A stretch of DNA of 64,000 bases from Buttiauxella agrestis ATCC 33320 (GTDB taxonomy: Bacteria; Pseudomonadota; Gammaproteobacteria; Enterobacterales; Enterobacteriaceae). The stretch covers positions 4,402,001 to 4,466,000 of the forward strand of contig JALKFA010000001.1 in NCBI GenBank assembly GCA_024169445.1, read 5' to 3'. Position 1 is the stretch's first letter, and every line of letters starts with the position of its first letter. The translations under genes and the position numbers were made by a program. The notes below the pieces were generated by a model. The model was not told where the DNA came from, made no database searches, and saw nothing but the letters and a program-made list of their open reading frames with translations. This document shows, in pieces, positions 9,292 to 17,643 of the stretch.

Positions 9292-10919
9292 CCTTTGTTC
9301 TCCCCACTCTCAGCTGGCGTTTTATAAACATCACGCAGGAAGGTCGTCGCTGACGGATGCGGCTGGTAGTTCTGCACTTCTTTGCTCACCACTACCGAGT
9401 CCACCATTTGCGAAAGCGGTAGCAACGCCGGGATCAGCTCGTCATAACGCGTCTGAATGGCCTGATATTCCTCAAGCTGTTTTGCCGGGTCGCGCTCGAC
9501 CAGTGCTTTATCGATTTGCTGATTAATTTGCTGGTCGTAGAAACTGGTACGCCAGCCCTGGAAGTTAGTCAGGCGAGCCGCGTCGCTGTTGTCCGGGTTG
9601 TAGACCAGCGATCGCAGGCTGGAATGGGGATGCGGTTCAACGCCGCTGCCGCCGCGCCCGACCAGCATGTCGAACTTACGCTCGCGCATCGCGCCGTAAA
9701 TCTGGTTGCCGGTTCCGGTGACAATTTTGGCATTAATGCCCGCCTGCATCAGCGTGGACTGCACCGCAATGGCGATGTTCAGGAAGGGCTGATCCGCCAG
9801 CACGCGCAACGTGGTGTCGAATCCATCCGGATAACCCGCTTCCGCCAGCAGTTTTTTCGCCCGTGGGATGTCTAACGCGTAACCAGGATTGGGTAATGTG
9901 GCAGGCATTCCAGACTGAATCGGGCGCTGGTGCAGCACGCCATAGCCCGGCATCAGCGCTTTGTTGATACCCTGATAATCAATCAGATAGCGCACCGCTT
10001 CGCGCACCTTAGGGTTGGCAAAATGTGGCTCTTTCATGCTCATAGCGACGTAATAAATGGTGCCTTTTTTCACCGCATCGACCGTCAATTCCGGGTCTTT
10101 ACGCAGCGCGTTAACGTCCGAAACCGCCATGTTGCTGGCAATATCCAGGTCGCCTTTGGCAATCATCAGGCGCAGGGTTTGTGATTCCTGGAAGTGGCGG
10201 AACACCACACGCGCCAGTTTCGGTTCGCCGCGCCAGTAATCCGGATTGCGCTTCATGCGCAGCACGTCTTTCGCCTGCCACACTTCAAGGCTGAACGGGC
10301 CAGAACCGGCTTCGTTGGTGGTCAGCCAGCGATTGCCCCAGTCGTCGTTTTGCACATGCTGCTCAACCGTTTTGCTGTCGAGCACTACCACGCTGCCGAG
10401 GGCGGCCAGCGAGTAAATCACCAGTTGCGGGTCGTTGGCTTTCGGCAGTGTGATTTCCACCGTTGAAGCATCCAGGGCTTTCACATGTTCATCGACGTTC
10501 TTTTTGCTAAAACCGTAGGATTTCCATACCGATGCCTGCGCCAGGTTCAGGTGCAAAATACGGCGCATCGACCACACCACATCGTCAGCGGTGAGCGGGT
10601 TGCCAGAGTGGAATTTCACCCCGTCGCGCAGGTGGAAGGTCAGGCGATTACCGTCATCTGAGATATCCCAGGAGGTGGCCAGCGCCGGGCGCACGTTGGT
10701 GAGTTTCGCCGGGTCTAATTCCACCAGCGAGTCATAGAGATTGACCACCAGCCCGACCACTTCATTGCCGGTCATGGCCGCGGGGTCGAGGGTGAGCAGG
10801 TTATTCATATTCATGCCGATAATCAGCTGGTCAGGCGGCGTTTTTGCCACCGCCGAACCGCTGCCGAGCATGAACAGGAGCGCGAGCAGCCACGCCCCCA
10901 GCCGGGAGCTTCGATTCAT
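9288..10919 (-). CDS. Periplasmic solute-binding protein of the Dpp/Opp family (SBP_bac_5), 543 aa
   Basis: A secreted receptor that delivers substrate to the ABC permeases. It has a signal peptide (LLALLFMLGSGSAVA), the family opening LTLDPAAMTGNEV, and the typical block WDISDDGNRLTFHLRDGVKFHSGNPLTADDVVWSM. Full length (about 530-550 residues) is normal. It follows the enolase-superfamily gene by 72 bases and overlaps the first permease by four. The family binds peptides, opines, nickel chelates, haem and some oligosaccharides, so the substrate cannot be named. Its pairing with an acid-sugar-type enzyme makes a non-peptide organic acid or conjugate possible. Confidence 0.92.
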   Translation of the reverse strand: MNRSSRLGAWLLALLFMLGSGSAVAKTPPDQLIIGMNMNNLLTLDPAAMTGNEVVGLVVNLYDSLVELDPAKLTNVRPALATSWDISDDGNRLTFHLRDGVKFHSGNPLTADDVVWSMRRILHLNLAQASVWKSYGFSKKNVDEHVKALDASTVEITLPKANDPQLVIYSLAALGSVVVLDSKTVEQHVQNDDWGNRWLTTNEAGSGPFSLEVWQAKDVLRMKRNPDYWRGEPKLARVVFRHFQESQTLRLMIAKGDLDIASNMAVSDVNALRKDPELTVDAVKKGTIYYVAMSMKEPHFANPKVREAVRYLIDYQGINKALMPGYGVLHQRPIQSGMPATLPNPGYALDIPRAKKLLAEAGYPDGFDTTLRVLADQPFLNIAIAVQSTLMQAGINAKIVTGTGNQIYGAMRERKFDMLVGRGGSGVEPHPHSSLRSLVYNPDNSDAARLTNFQGWRTSFYDQQINQQIDKALVERDPAKQLEEYQAIQTRYDELIPALLPLSQMVDSVVVSKEVQNYQPHPSATTFLRDVYKTPAESGENKG

Positions 10920-10991
10920 GATAGATACCGTTTTTGTAGGGTCAGTATTCCCCGGCGTCTTTCGCGCCGGGATTATTATTTTTTGCGCGGG

Positions 10992-12146
10992 TTAATCGCG
11001 GCTAACGGTGTTCATCTCGATATATTCAAAATTGATGTCTTCACCCAGGCCCGGACGCTGTGGCAGATGCACAAAGCCGTCGGCATCCATCGGGTCAACG
11101 ATGCTGTTCAGGTAGGCGGCTGGCTCATCGTATTCGAGGAACGGGTGCAGTAAACCGCGCTCGTACCAGCGGCAGTTACGAATCGCGCCCACAACTGCGA
11201 GGCTTGCCGCACCGTTGCCGTGAACTTCGCAATCCATGCCGAAGGACTCCGCCAGCGCGGCCACTTTCATGGTTGGCGCAATCCCGCCGACGCCATTGGC
11301 CCCGGCACGCAGAATGTCGCAGGCACCCGCCTTCACCCAATCGGCGCGGCTGTGGTGCTTGCCACCGAGACTTTCTGGCCCGACCACATCAATCGACAGG
11401 TTCTCTGAAAGCCAGACGTAAGACGCCATGCTCTCTTCTTCCATCGGCTCTTCAAACCAGGCGAAGTTGAGTTTTTCCAGCGCCTTACCGATGTACAGCG
11501 CCTGGCTGCGGCTGTACCAGTGGTAGCCGTCGAGCATTAAATCGATATCCGGGCCAACGGCCTCGCGCACGGCAGCGCAGGCTTTGACATCCATTTTTGG
11601 GTCTGGCGCGAACGCCACTGGCGGCATCCAGGTGTGGAGTTTTATGGCTTTGTAGCCACGCGCGACCAGTTTTTCAGCAAACTGGCCGAATTCGTCCGGC
11701 GTCGATAACCCGCCTTCCAGTTCGTCACCGCACATGGTGCTGCCGTAGGCCGGGACTTTATCGCGGAACCCGCCGAGTAATTTGTAGACTGGCACTTTCA
11801 GTTTGCGGCCAATTAAATCCCACAGCGCCTGCTCGACAAACGACAGTGCGCGTTCAGTGAGTTGATGGGCGCTGCCACGCTGCCAGTGGACCAGATCTTG
11901 CCAGATGCGCTCGCGGTTGAACGGGTCTTGCCCGACCAACACTTTGCGGAAGAACGCATTCACCACATAAGGGCGCACCACTTCTGGCGGCGCGAAAGAA
12001 TACCCGCAGTCCCCTTCGTCGGTGGTAATCGTCAGCATCGCCATTTTCGCCAGGCTTTCCGGCCCTGGATGGGAGTGACCCGCGCTGTCAGAAACACGGC
12101 GGGTTGGGTAAGTAAAAACATTTACGTTTACAGATTCGATTTTCAC
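10992..12146 (-). CDS. Enolase-superfamily enzyme (mandelate racemase group) of unknown substrate, 384 aa
   Basis: First gene of the ABC importer operon. The barrel carries putative Mg ligands D206 (LMLDGYH), E232 (WFEEPM) and E258 (GPES), plus H309 (CEVHGNG). Two usual catalytic positions differ: the KxK pair at the end of the second strand reads K169-L-H171, and the Asp that normally partners the catalytic His (as in DIVQPDVGRCGG) is replaced by Gly282 in DILRAGANGVGG. Family members dehydrate or racemise sugar acids or racemise amino-acid derivatives. The start is GTG with AAAGGA upstream. Co-transcription with an importer suggests it acts on the imported compound. Fold is confident, substrate unknown; it could also be an inactive or repurposed member. 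Confidence 0.85.
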   Translation of the reverse strand: MKIESVNVNVFTYPTRRVSDSAGHSHPGPESLAKMAMLTITTDEGDCGYSFAPPEVVRPYVVNAFFRKVLVGQDPFNRERIWQDLVHWQRGSAHQLTERALSFVEQALWDLIGRKLKVPVYKLLGGFRDKVPAYGSTMCGDELEGGLSTPDEFGQFAEKLVARGYKAIKLHTWMPPVAFAPDPKMDVKACAAVREAVGPDIDLMLDGYHWYSRSQALYIGKALEKLNFAWFEEPMEEESMASYVWLSENLSIDVVGPESLGGKHHSRADWVKAGACDILRAGANGVGGIAPTMKVAALAESFGMDCEVHGNGAASLAVVGAIRNCRWYERGLLHPFLEYDEPAAYLNSIVDPMDADGFVHLPQRPGLGEDINFEYIEMNTVSRD

Positions 12147-12203
12147 GGCTGTTATTGTCCTTTTGTGAATTTAAAACAGCGTTTCACCACTTACTGTATG
12201 CGT

Positions 12204-12234
12204 AAAAAAGCACCTTCGCCTCGTTCAAAGGTGC
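12204..12234 (-). terminator. Intrinsic terminator or attenuator in front of the importer operon
   Basis: On the minus strand a perfect seven-base stem GCACCTT/AAGGTGC with an 11-base loop is followed by six T residues. It stands 58 bases upstream of the enolase-family start. It may end transcripts coming from fbaB and the palindromic element, or act as a leader attenuator if the promoter lies upstream near the CRP-like site. Confidence 0.7.
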
Positions 12235-12274
12235 CTAAATAAGGGTGATTTTTTGGACATTTGCACAGGGGAAA

Positions 12275-12288
12275 GTGATGTTTTTCAC
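12275..12288. promoter_or_regulatory. CRP-like operator upstream of the importer operon
   Basis: The stretch reads GTGA-N6-TCAC, flanked by A/T on both sides, and matches the symmetric CRP core. It lies about 130 bases before the operon's first start codon. Catabolite control would suit a nutrient-uptake operon. This is motif evidence only. Confidence 0.45.
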
Positions 12289-12333
12289 AAAGTGTTATGG
12301 AATTGTGACGGAGATAACGGAGGGGATGGGGGG

Positions 12334-12975
12334 CGGTGAATTTCCGTTCACATGGGGGGATGCCTATGGCGGAGCGGTGATTTCCCGTTCACCTAGGCGT
12401 TATTCGATCCCATGAATATCAATGAACGGTGAACGTGCCAGGTGGCTCACGCCAGCCCCCTGGCAACCCCGGCGCCCGGTGATTAAATTGCCGCTGCGCG
12501 GTAAACCCCAGCTTATCCCCAACGTTCAGGGTCGTTCGCGATTCGTTCCCGACGATCGCTCTCTTTCGCTGCTCCCGGCAGCTCCACCCTGACTTATGGG
12601 GAACACTGGGGCAATTTATACCGGGAACAAGGTCAAAACCGATTCGGCTTTTGACTTTAGCTTTTGACGTTGACCTTCATTCCCGGCTTCAATCGCGCCG
12701 ATTTTTACCCTTCAGCCGGGGTCACGTGGTCGGGAACCACGTGAGAGAGCGATCGTCTGGAACGAATCGCGAACGACCCTGGGTGTTGGGTAAAAAACGG
12801 TGTTTACCGCGCAGCGGCGATTGACTTGCCGGGCGACGGGGTCGCCAGGGGGATGTCGTAATCCCCATGGCACGTTCACCGTTCATTGATATTTATGGGA
12901 TCGAATAGCGCCCAGGTGAACGGAAAATCACCATTCCCCCCATAACCTTAAACGTTCCGGTGAACGGATAATCAC
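12334..12975. repeat. Long palindromic intergenic element, copy A
   Basis: The element fills the gap between fbaB and the importer operon and holds no gene. Outer arms 12376-12440 and 12868-12932 are near-perfect 65-base inverted repeats, and pairing continues inward to about 12505/12803. Inside lie three further hairpins: 12506-12611 (CCCCAG...CTGGGG), 12621-12686 (CCGGGAA...TTCCCGG) and 12700-12799 (TTTTTACCC...GGGTAAAAA), the last with an inner CACGTGGT/ACCACGTG stem. The ends are iterated: weaker end motifs lie at 12334-12351 and 12959-12975, the latter reaching the fbaB stop codon. The right half is about 90 percent identical by eye to copy B (42132-42349); positions 12425-12493 equal copy C exactly. 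I do not recognise it as ERIC, REP or another named family. Confidence 0.9.
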
Positions 12976-14024
12976 GCTATACTCACCTTCCCATCCAGAT
13001 AAACATCCTGAACCGCATTAATTAACTTAACGCCCTCAGACATAGATTTCTTAAAGGCTTTGCGCCCCAGAATCAGCCCCATACCGCCTGCGCGTTTGTT
13101 AATTACCGCAGTGCGCACCGCGTCAGTCAGGTCAGTTTCACCACCAGCAGCACCGCCGGAGTTTATCAGCCCGGCCCGGCCCATATAACAGTTCGCCAGT
13201 TGATAACGCACCAGATCGATCGGGTTATCGCTAGTCAGTTTGGTGTAAACACGGTCGTCGGTATAACCAAAGTTCACCGCCTTGTAGCCGCCGTTATTTT
13301 CCGCCATCTTCTGTTTCACAATATCCGCGCCAATTGTGGCCGCCAGATGGTTCGCCTGCCCGGTGAGATCAGCACTAACGTGGTAATCCACGCCATCTTT
13401 TTTGAAATCTGGGTTACGCAGATACGCCCACAGCACAGTAACCAGCCCCAGTTCATGCGCACGTTCAAACGCCACCGAGATCTCTTCAATCTGGCGGCGT
13501 GATTCCGGCGAACCAAAGTAAATGGTCGCGCCGACCGCCACCGCGCCCATATTGAACGCCTGCTCAACACTGGCGTACAACGTCTGGTCAAAGGTATTTG
13601 GGTAACTCAGCGTTTCGTTGTGGTTCAGCTTGACGAGGAAAGGAATGCGGTGCGCGTAGCGGCGCGACACAGAGGCCAGCACGCCATAGGTTGAGGCAAC
13701 ACAATTACAGCCCGCTTCAATCGCCAGCTCAACAATGTTTTTGGGATCAAAATAGAGTGGATTGGCCGCAAACGATGCCCCAGCAGAGTGTTCCACACCC
13801 TGATCGACAGGTAAAATAGACAGGTAACCGGTGCCTGCCAGCCGCCCGGTGTTATACAGCGTCTGCATATTACGGAGCACCGCAGGCGGGCGGTTGTTAT
13901 CCACCATCACGCGGTCTACATAATCCGAGCCAGGCAGAGACAACTGGTCTGCCGGAATAGTCATACAACGATGCTGTAACAAGCCGTCGGCATCTTTGCC
14001 AAGCAACTGCGCAATATCAGTCAT
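12972..14024 (-). CDS. fbaB: Fructose-bisphosphate aldolase class I (DhnA type)
   Basis: Cleaves fructose 1,6-bisphosphate to dihydroxyacetone phosphate and glyceraldehyde 3-phosphate through a Schiff-base lysine, used mainly in gluconeogenic growth. The 350-residue protein is nearly identical to E. coli FbaB from [20 protein letters not shown] to the C terminus, including the [14 protein letters not shown] phosphate region and the [10 protein letters not shown] strand. The start has a good CGGGAG site. It is divergent from yegT, as in E. coli. Its TGA stop lies inside the outermost iteration of palindromic copy A. Confidence 0.97.
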   Translation of the reverse strand: MTDIAQLLGKDADGLLQHRCMTIPADQLSLPGSDYVDRVMVDNNRPPAVLRNMQTLYNTGRLAGTGYLSILPVDQGVEHSAGASFAANPLYFDPKNIVELAIEAGCNCVASTYGVLASVSRRYAHRIPFLVKLNHNETLSYPNTFDQTLYASVEQAFNMGAVAVGATIYFGSPESRRQIEEISVAFERAHELGLVTVLWAYLRNPDFKKDGVDYHVSADLTGQANHLAATIGADIVKQKMAENNGGYKAVNFGYTDDRVYTKLTSDNPIDLVRYQLANCYMGRAGLINSGGAAGGETDLTDAVRTAVINKRAGGMGLILGRKAFKKSMSEGVKLINAVQDVYLDGKVSIA

Positions 14025-14287
14025 AATACGCTCCCGTTATTTCAGCGAGCGCCCTGCCCGCTGTTGATGAATAGTCCTGCTAAAAAACAAGCAGACCTAA
14101 TCCTGGTCGTGAGTGGCGTTCTTCGCCACTCCGGGAGCACTTTTGGTTGGTTTTGGGTTGTATAGTCTGGTAAACACGGATGCGTTTTTTTGCCACACCG
14201 ATCATATAATCAACACAAAGGTATTTAAAAGGTATTATTGATTGGTATGGTTATGGTGTACCCAACACAATCATGAAGGTTCAACGT
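14025..14287. promoter_or_regulatory. Divergent promoter region between fbaB and yegT
   Basis: The 263 bases hold no gene. A perfect inverted repeat GAGTGGCG/CGCCACTC (14111-14131) lies in the presumed fbaB leader. The part next to yegT is AT-rich. No specific regulator site was recognised. Confidence 0.4.
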
Positions 14288-15565
14288 ATGAAACGTACAA
14301 CAATTAGCCTTTCATTCATGATGTTTATTGAATGGTTTATCTGGGGCGCCTGGTTCGTCCCGCTTTGGCTGTTCCTCAACAAAAGTGGCTTTAGCCCAAC
14401 TGAAATCGGCTGGTCTTACGCCTGTACCGCTATCGCCGCTATTCTGTCGCCGATTCTGGTCGGCTCGCTGACCGACCGTTTCTTTGCCGCGCAAAAGGTG
14501 CTGGCACTGTTGATGTTTGTCGGTGCGGTGCTGATGTATCTGGCGGCGCAACAAACCGAGTTTGTCTATTTCTTCCCGCTGCTGCTGGCCTATTCCCTGA
14601 CCTACATGCCAACCATCGCGCTGACTAACAGCATCGCATTTTCCAATGTCGACGATGTGGAGCGGGACTTCCCGCGCATTCGTGTAATGGGCACTATCGG
14701 CTGGATTGCCTCGGGTTTAGTGTGCGGTTTCTTGCCGCAAATGCTCGGTTTTAGCGATATCTCGCCCACCAACGTTCCGTTACTGATAACCGCCGGTAGC
14801 TCATTGCTGCTGGGTATTTTTGCGCTGGCCTTGCCCAACACACCACCAAAAAGCACCGGCAAAATGAGCCTGAAAGTGATGCTCGGTCTTGATGCGATTG
14901 TGTTGCTCAAAGACAAAAACTTCCTGGTCTTTTTCTTCTGCTCATTCCTGTTTGCTATGCCGCTGGCGTTCTATTACATCTTCGCCAACGGGTATCTGAC
15001 CGAAGTCGGTATGCATAACGCCACTGGATGGATGACGCTGGGCCAGTTCTCCGAAATCTTCTTTATGCTGGCGCTGCCATTCTTTATTAAGCGCTTTGGC
15101 ATTAAAAAGGTATTACTGCTTGGTCTTATCACCGCCGCCATCCGCTACGGCTTCTTCGTTTACGGTGGCGCCGACCACATCTTTACCTACGGCCTGCTGT
15201 TCCTTGGCATTCTGTTGCACGGCGTGAGTTACGACTTTTATTACGTCACCGCCTACATTTACGTTGATAAAAAAGCGCCCGTCCATATGCGCACCGCAGC
15301 ACAAGGGCTGATTACGCTGTGTTGTCAGGGGTTCGGTAGCCTGCTCGGCTATCGCATCGGTGCAGCAATGATGGAAAAAATGTTCGCCTACCCAACGCCT
15401 GTAAACGGCCAGACCTTCAACTGGGCCGGAATGTGGGGCTTTGGCGCCATCATGATCACAGTCATTACCGTGCTGTTTATGGTGTTTTTCCGCGAGTCGG
15501 ACAAAGAGATCACCACTATTGCCGTTGCTGGCAACCAAACTGAAAAAGATTTAAAGGAAGCATAA
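14288..15565 (+). CDS. yegT: Nucleoside-type major facilitator transporter
   Basis: A 425-residue inner-membrane permease of the nucleoside:H+ symporter family, with about 12 hydrophobic segments and close identity to E. coli YegT (LSFMMFIEWFIWGAWFVPLW, VERDFPRIRVMGTIGWI, LITLCCQGFGSLLGYR). The start at 14288 is preferred to 14273 because AAGG lies nine bases before it. The stop codon shares one base with the yegU start, so yegT, yegU and yegV form an operon: import, then ADP-ribosyl hydrolase-like, then sugar/nucleoside kinase. This order suggests salvage of a nucleoside-like compound; the actual substrate is not established. Confidence 0.95.
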   Translation: MKRTTISLSFMMFIEWFIWGAWFVPLWLFLNKSGFSPTEIGWSYACTAIAAILSPILVGSLTDRFFAAQKVLALLMFVGAVLMYLAAQQTEFVYFFPLLLAYSLTYMPTIALTNSIAFSNVDDVERDFPRIRVMGTIGWIASGLVCGFLPQMLGFSDISPTNVPLLITAGSSLLLGIFALALPNTPPKSTGKMSLKVMLGLDAIVLLKDKNFLVFFFCSFLFAMPLAFYYIFANGYLTEVGMHNATGWMTLGQFSEIFFMLALPFFIKRFGIKKVLLLGLITAAIRYGFFVYGGADHIFTYGLLFLGILLHGVSYDFYYVTAYIYVDKKAPVHMRTAAQGLITLCCQGFGSLLGYRIGAAMMEKMFAYPTPVNGQTFNWAGMWGFGAIMITVITVLFMVFFRESDKEITTIAVAGNQTEKDLKEA

Positions 15566-16581
15566 TGATGGAAAATCGAATTCTTGGAGCCTTTTATGGC
15601 CAGGCGTTAGGTGATGCAATGGGAATGCCGTCGGAGTTGTGGCCACGCTCGCGGGTGAAAGCGCACTTTGGCTGGATTGACCGCTTCCTGCCCGGCCCTG
15701 CGGAAAATAACGCCGCCTGTTATTTTAACCGGGCAGAGTTTACTGACGACACCTCGATGGCGCTGGCGCTGGCGGACGCGATTATCGAACATGATGGCGT
15801 GATTAATGCCGATACCATTGGCCGCCACATTTTAAGCTGGGCTGAAGGCTTTGATGCGTTCAATAAAAACGTCCTCGGCCCGACATCAAAGATTGCATTG
15901 AATGCGATTAAACAAGGCACGCCGGTTAGCGCGCTGGAAAACAATGGCGTAACCAACGGGGCGGCGATGCGCGCTTCACCGTTGGGCTGCCTGCTGCCTA
16001 CCGGCAATCTTGATGCTTTTATTGATGAAGTGGCGCTCGCCTCAAGCCCGACGCACAAATCCGACCTCGCCCTTGCCGGTGCGGTGGTCATTGCCTGGGC
16101 AATTTCGAAAGCCATTGAAGGAACAAGCTGGGAAACCATCTGCGATGAACTGCCGTCGATTGCTCGCCACGCGCAGGAAAAGCGAGTCACCACGTTTAAT
16201 GCCTCCCTTGGGGCGCGTATTGAACTGGCGTTAAATGTTGCCAGAACCGCGCGCGGCACCGAGTCTGGCATGGAACAGATTTATCAACTGGTCGGTACCG
16301 GCACCAGCACTATTGAGTCTGTCGCGGCAGCCATTGCGATGGTGGAACTGGCGCAAACCAATCCTAACCGCTGCGCGATTTTATGCGCCAACCTCGGCGG
16401 CGATACCGATACCATTGGGGCGATGGCGACGGCGATTTGTGGTGCGCTTCATGGCGTAGAAAGCATTGATAGCGAACTTAAACGCGAGCTTGATGATGTC
16501 AACCAGCTCGATTTTACGCGCTACAGCCGCCTGTTTATGGGCTATCGCCAGCAAAGGGAGGCGCGCAATGAAAGCCGCTGA
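15565..16581 (+). CDS. yegU: ADP-ribosylglycohydrolase family protein
   Basis: A cytosolic hydrolase of the ADP-ribosyl-arginine hydrolase/DraG fold. Metal-binding acidic motifs are visible: FTDDTSMALA near residue 55 and NLGGDTDTIGAMA near residue 275. The length (338 residues) and sequence match E. coli YegU. The start codon overlaps the yegT stop (TAATG). The 3' end overlaps yegV by 14 bases. It likely cleaves an N- or O-glycosidic bond of a compound brought in by YegT, before phosphorylation by YegV; that pathway is inference from gene order. Confidence 0.95.
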   Translation: MMENRILGAFYGQALGDAMGMPSELWPRSRVKAHFGWIDRFLPGPAENNAACYFNRAEFTDDTSMALALADAIIEHDGVINADTIGRHILSWAEGFDAFNKNVLGPTSKIALNAIKQGTPVSALENNGVTNGAAMRASPLGCLLPTGNLDAFIDEVALASSPTHKSDLALAGAVVIAWAISKAIEGTSWETICDELPSIARHAQEKRVTTFNASLGARIELALNVARTARGTESGMEQIYQLVGTGTSTIESVAAAIAMVELAQTNPNRCAILCANLGGDTDTIGAMATAICGALHGVESIDSELKRELDDVNQLDFTRYSRLFMGYRQQREARNESR

Positions 16582-17530
16582 ATTACGTTCCCGCTTACCA
16601 GGGCTGGCAGCAAAACGCCCGGTTTGCGTACTCGGTTCGGCGGTGATTGATGTCATTGCCGACGCTTACTCTCTGCCGTGGCGCGGTTGCGATATCGAGC
16701 TGCAACAACAAAGCGTGAATATCGGCGGCTGTGCGCTGAATATCGCACTAACACTGTCACGCCTCGGCATCGCTTCGAAAAATGCGCTGCCCATTGGCCA
16801 GGGAACCTGGGCGGATATCATCCGCAGCAGTCTTGAAAAACAAGGCATCGAAAGCGAAATCCACACCAACAGCGGCGATAACGGCTGGTGCCTGGCGCTG
16901 GTCGAGCCGGATGGCGAAAGAACGTTTATGTCGTTTCGTGGTGTCGAACATCAGTGGAATCAACCGTGGCTGGATAAGTTACAGCTCGCTCCTGGCACTT
17001 TGCTGTCGCTTTCGGGTTATCAACTGGCCGGGCCATGTGCGGAACTGTTGGTGAGCTGGCTTGAATCGCTGAACGGCGTCACGGCATTTATCGATTTTGG
17101 CCCACGCATTGCTGATATTCCCGCCCCGCTGCTGACGCGGATTATGGCCTGCAAACCGATTGTTTCGCTTAACCGCCAGGAGGCCGCGATTGCAGCCGAA
17201 TGGCTGGAGGTGGCTGGCGACAATATAGAAGGGATTTGCCGTGCCTGGCTTGAACGTTATGACGCGCCGCTCATCGTGCGGCTCGATAAACAAGGCGCGT
17301 GGTTTGGCTCCCACGACGCCATCGCGCTGGTGGCTCCTTTCCCGGCACAAGTGGTTGATACCATTGGTGCGGGCGATAGCCATGCGGGCGGCACGTTAGC
17401 GGGGCTGGCTGCAGGATGGAGTCTGGCAGAAGCAGTTTGTCTGGGAAATGCAGTTGCGTCTTATGTTGTCAGCCATCGGGGCGGCGACTGTGCGCCGTTT
17501 CTGGAACAACTATACCGATACCCAAAATAA
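16568..17530 (+). CDS. yegV: PfkB-family sugar/nucleoside kinase
   Basis: A cytosolic kinase of the ribokinase/PfkB family. It shows the N-terminal substrate loop NIGGCALNIALTLSRLG and the C-terminal catalytic motif DTIGAGDSHAGG, in which the aspartate is the base. It resembles E. coli YegV throughout. The ATG at 16568 is chosen because GGGAGG precedes it and E. coli YegV begins at the equivalent place; a longer frame starts inside yegU. The last residues and the stop lie within an ERIC element (17517-17643), so the C terminus (YRYPK) is partly supplied by the repeat. Confidence 0.94.
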   Translation: MKAAELRSRLPGLAAKRPVCVLGSAVIDVIADAYSLPWRGCDIELQQQSVNIGGCALNIALTLSRLGIASKNALPIGQGTWADIIRSSLEKQGIESEIHTNSGDNGWCLALVEPDGERTFMSFRGVEHQWNQPWLDKLQLAPGTLLSLSGYQLAGPCAELLVSWLESLNGVTAFIDFGPRIADIPAPLLTRIMACKPIVSLNRQEAAIAAEWLEVAGDNIEGICRAWLERYDAPLIVRLDKQGAWFGSHDAIALVAPFPAQVVDTIGAGDSHAGGTLAGLAAGWSLAEAVCLGNAVASYVVSHRGGDCAPFLEQLYRYPK

Positions 17531-17643
17531 TTCGAGCGGCATCGCGGCGGCAAGAGAGCGAGTCCCGATGAGCTTAGTAAACTAAGTGATTCGGGTGAGA
17601 GAACGCAGCCAACAAAGATGCAGCTTGAAGTATGACGGGTCTA
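17517..17643. repeat. ERIC element filling the yegV-yegW gap
   Basis: The 127 bases match the enterobacterial repetitive intergenic consensus: AAAATAATTCGAG at the left, a central palindrome around GAGCTTAGTAAACTAAGT, and CAGCTTGAAGTATGACGGGT at the right. Length is exactly that of a standard ERIC. It spans the convergent gap and reaches both stop codons. Confidence 0.9.
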
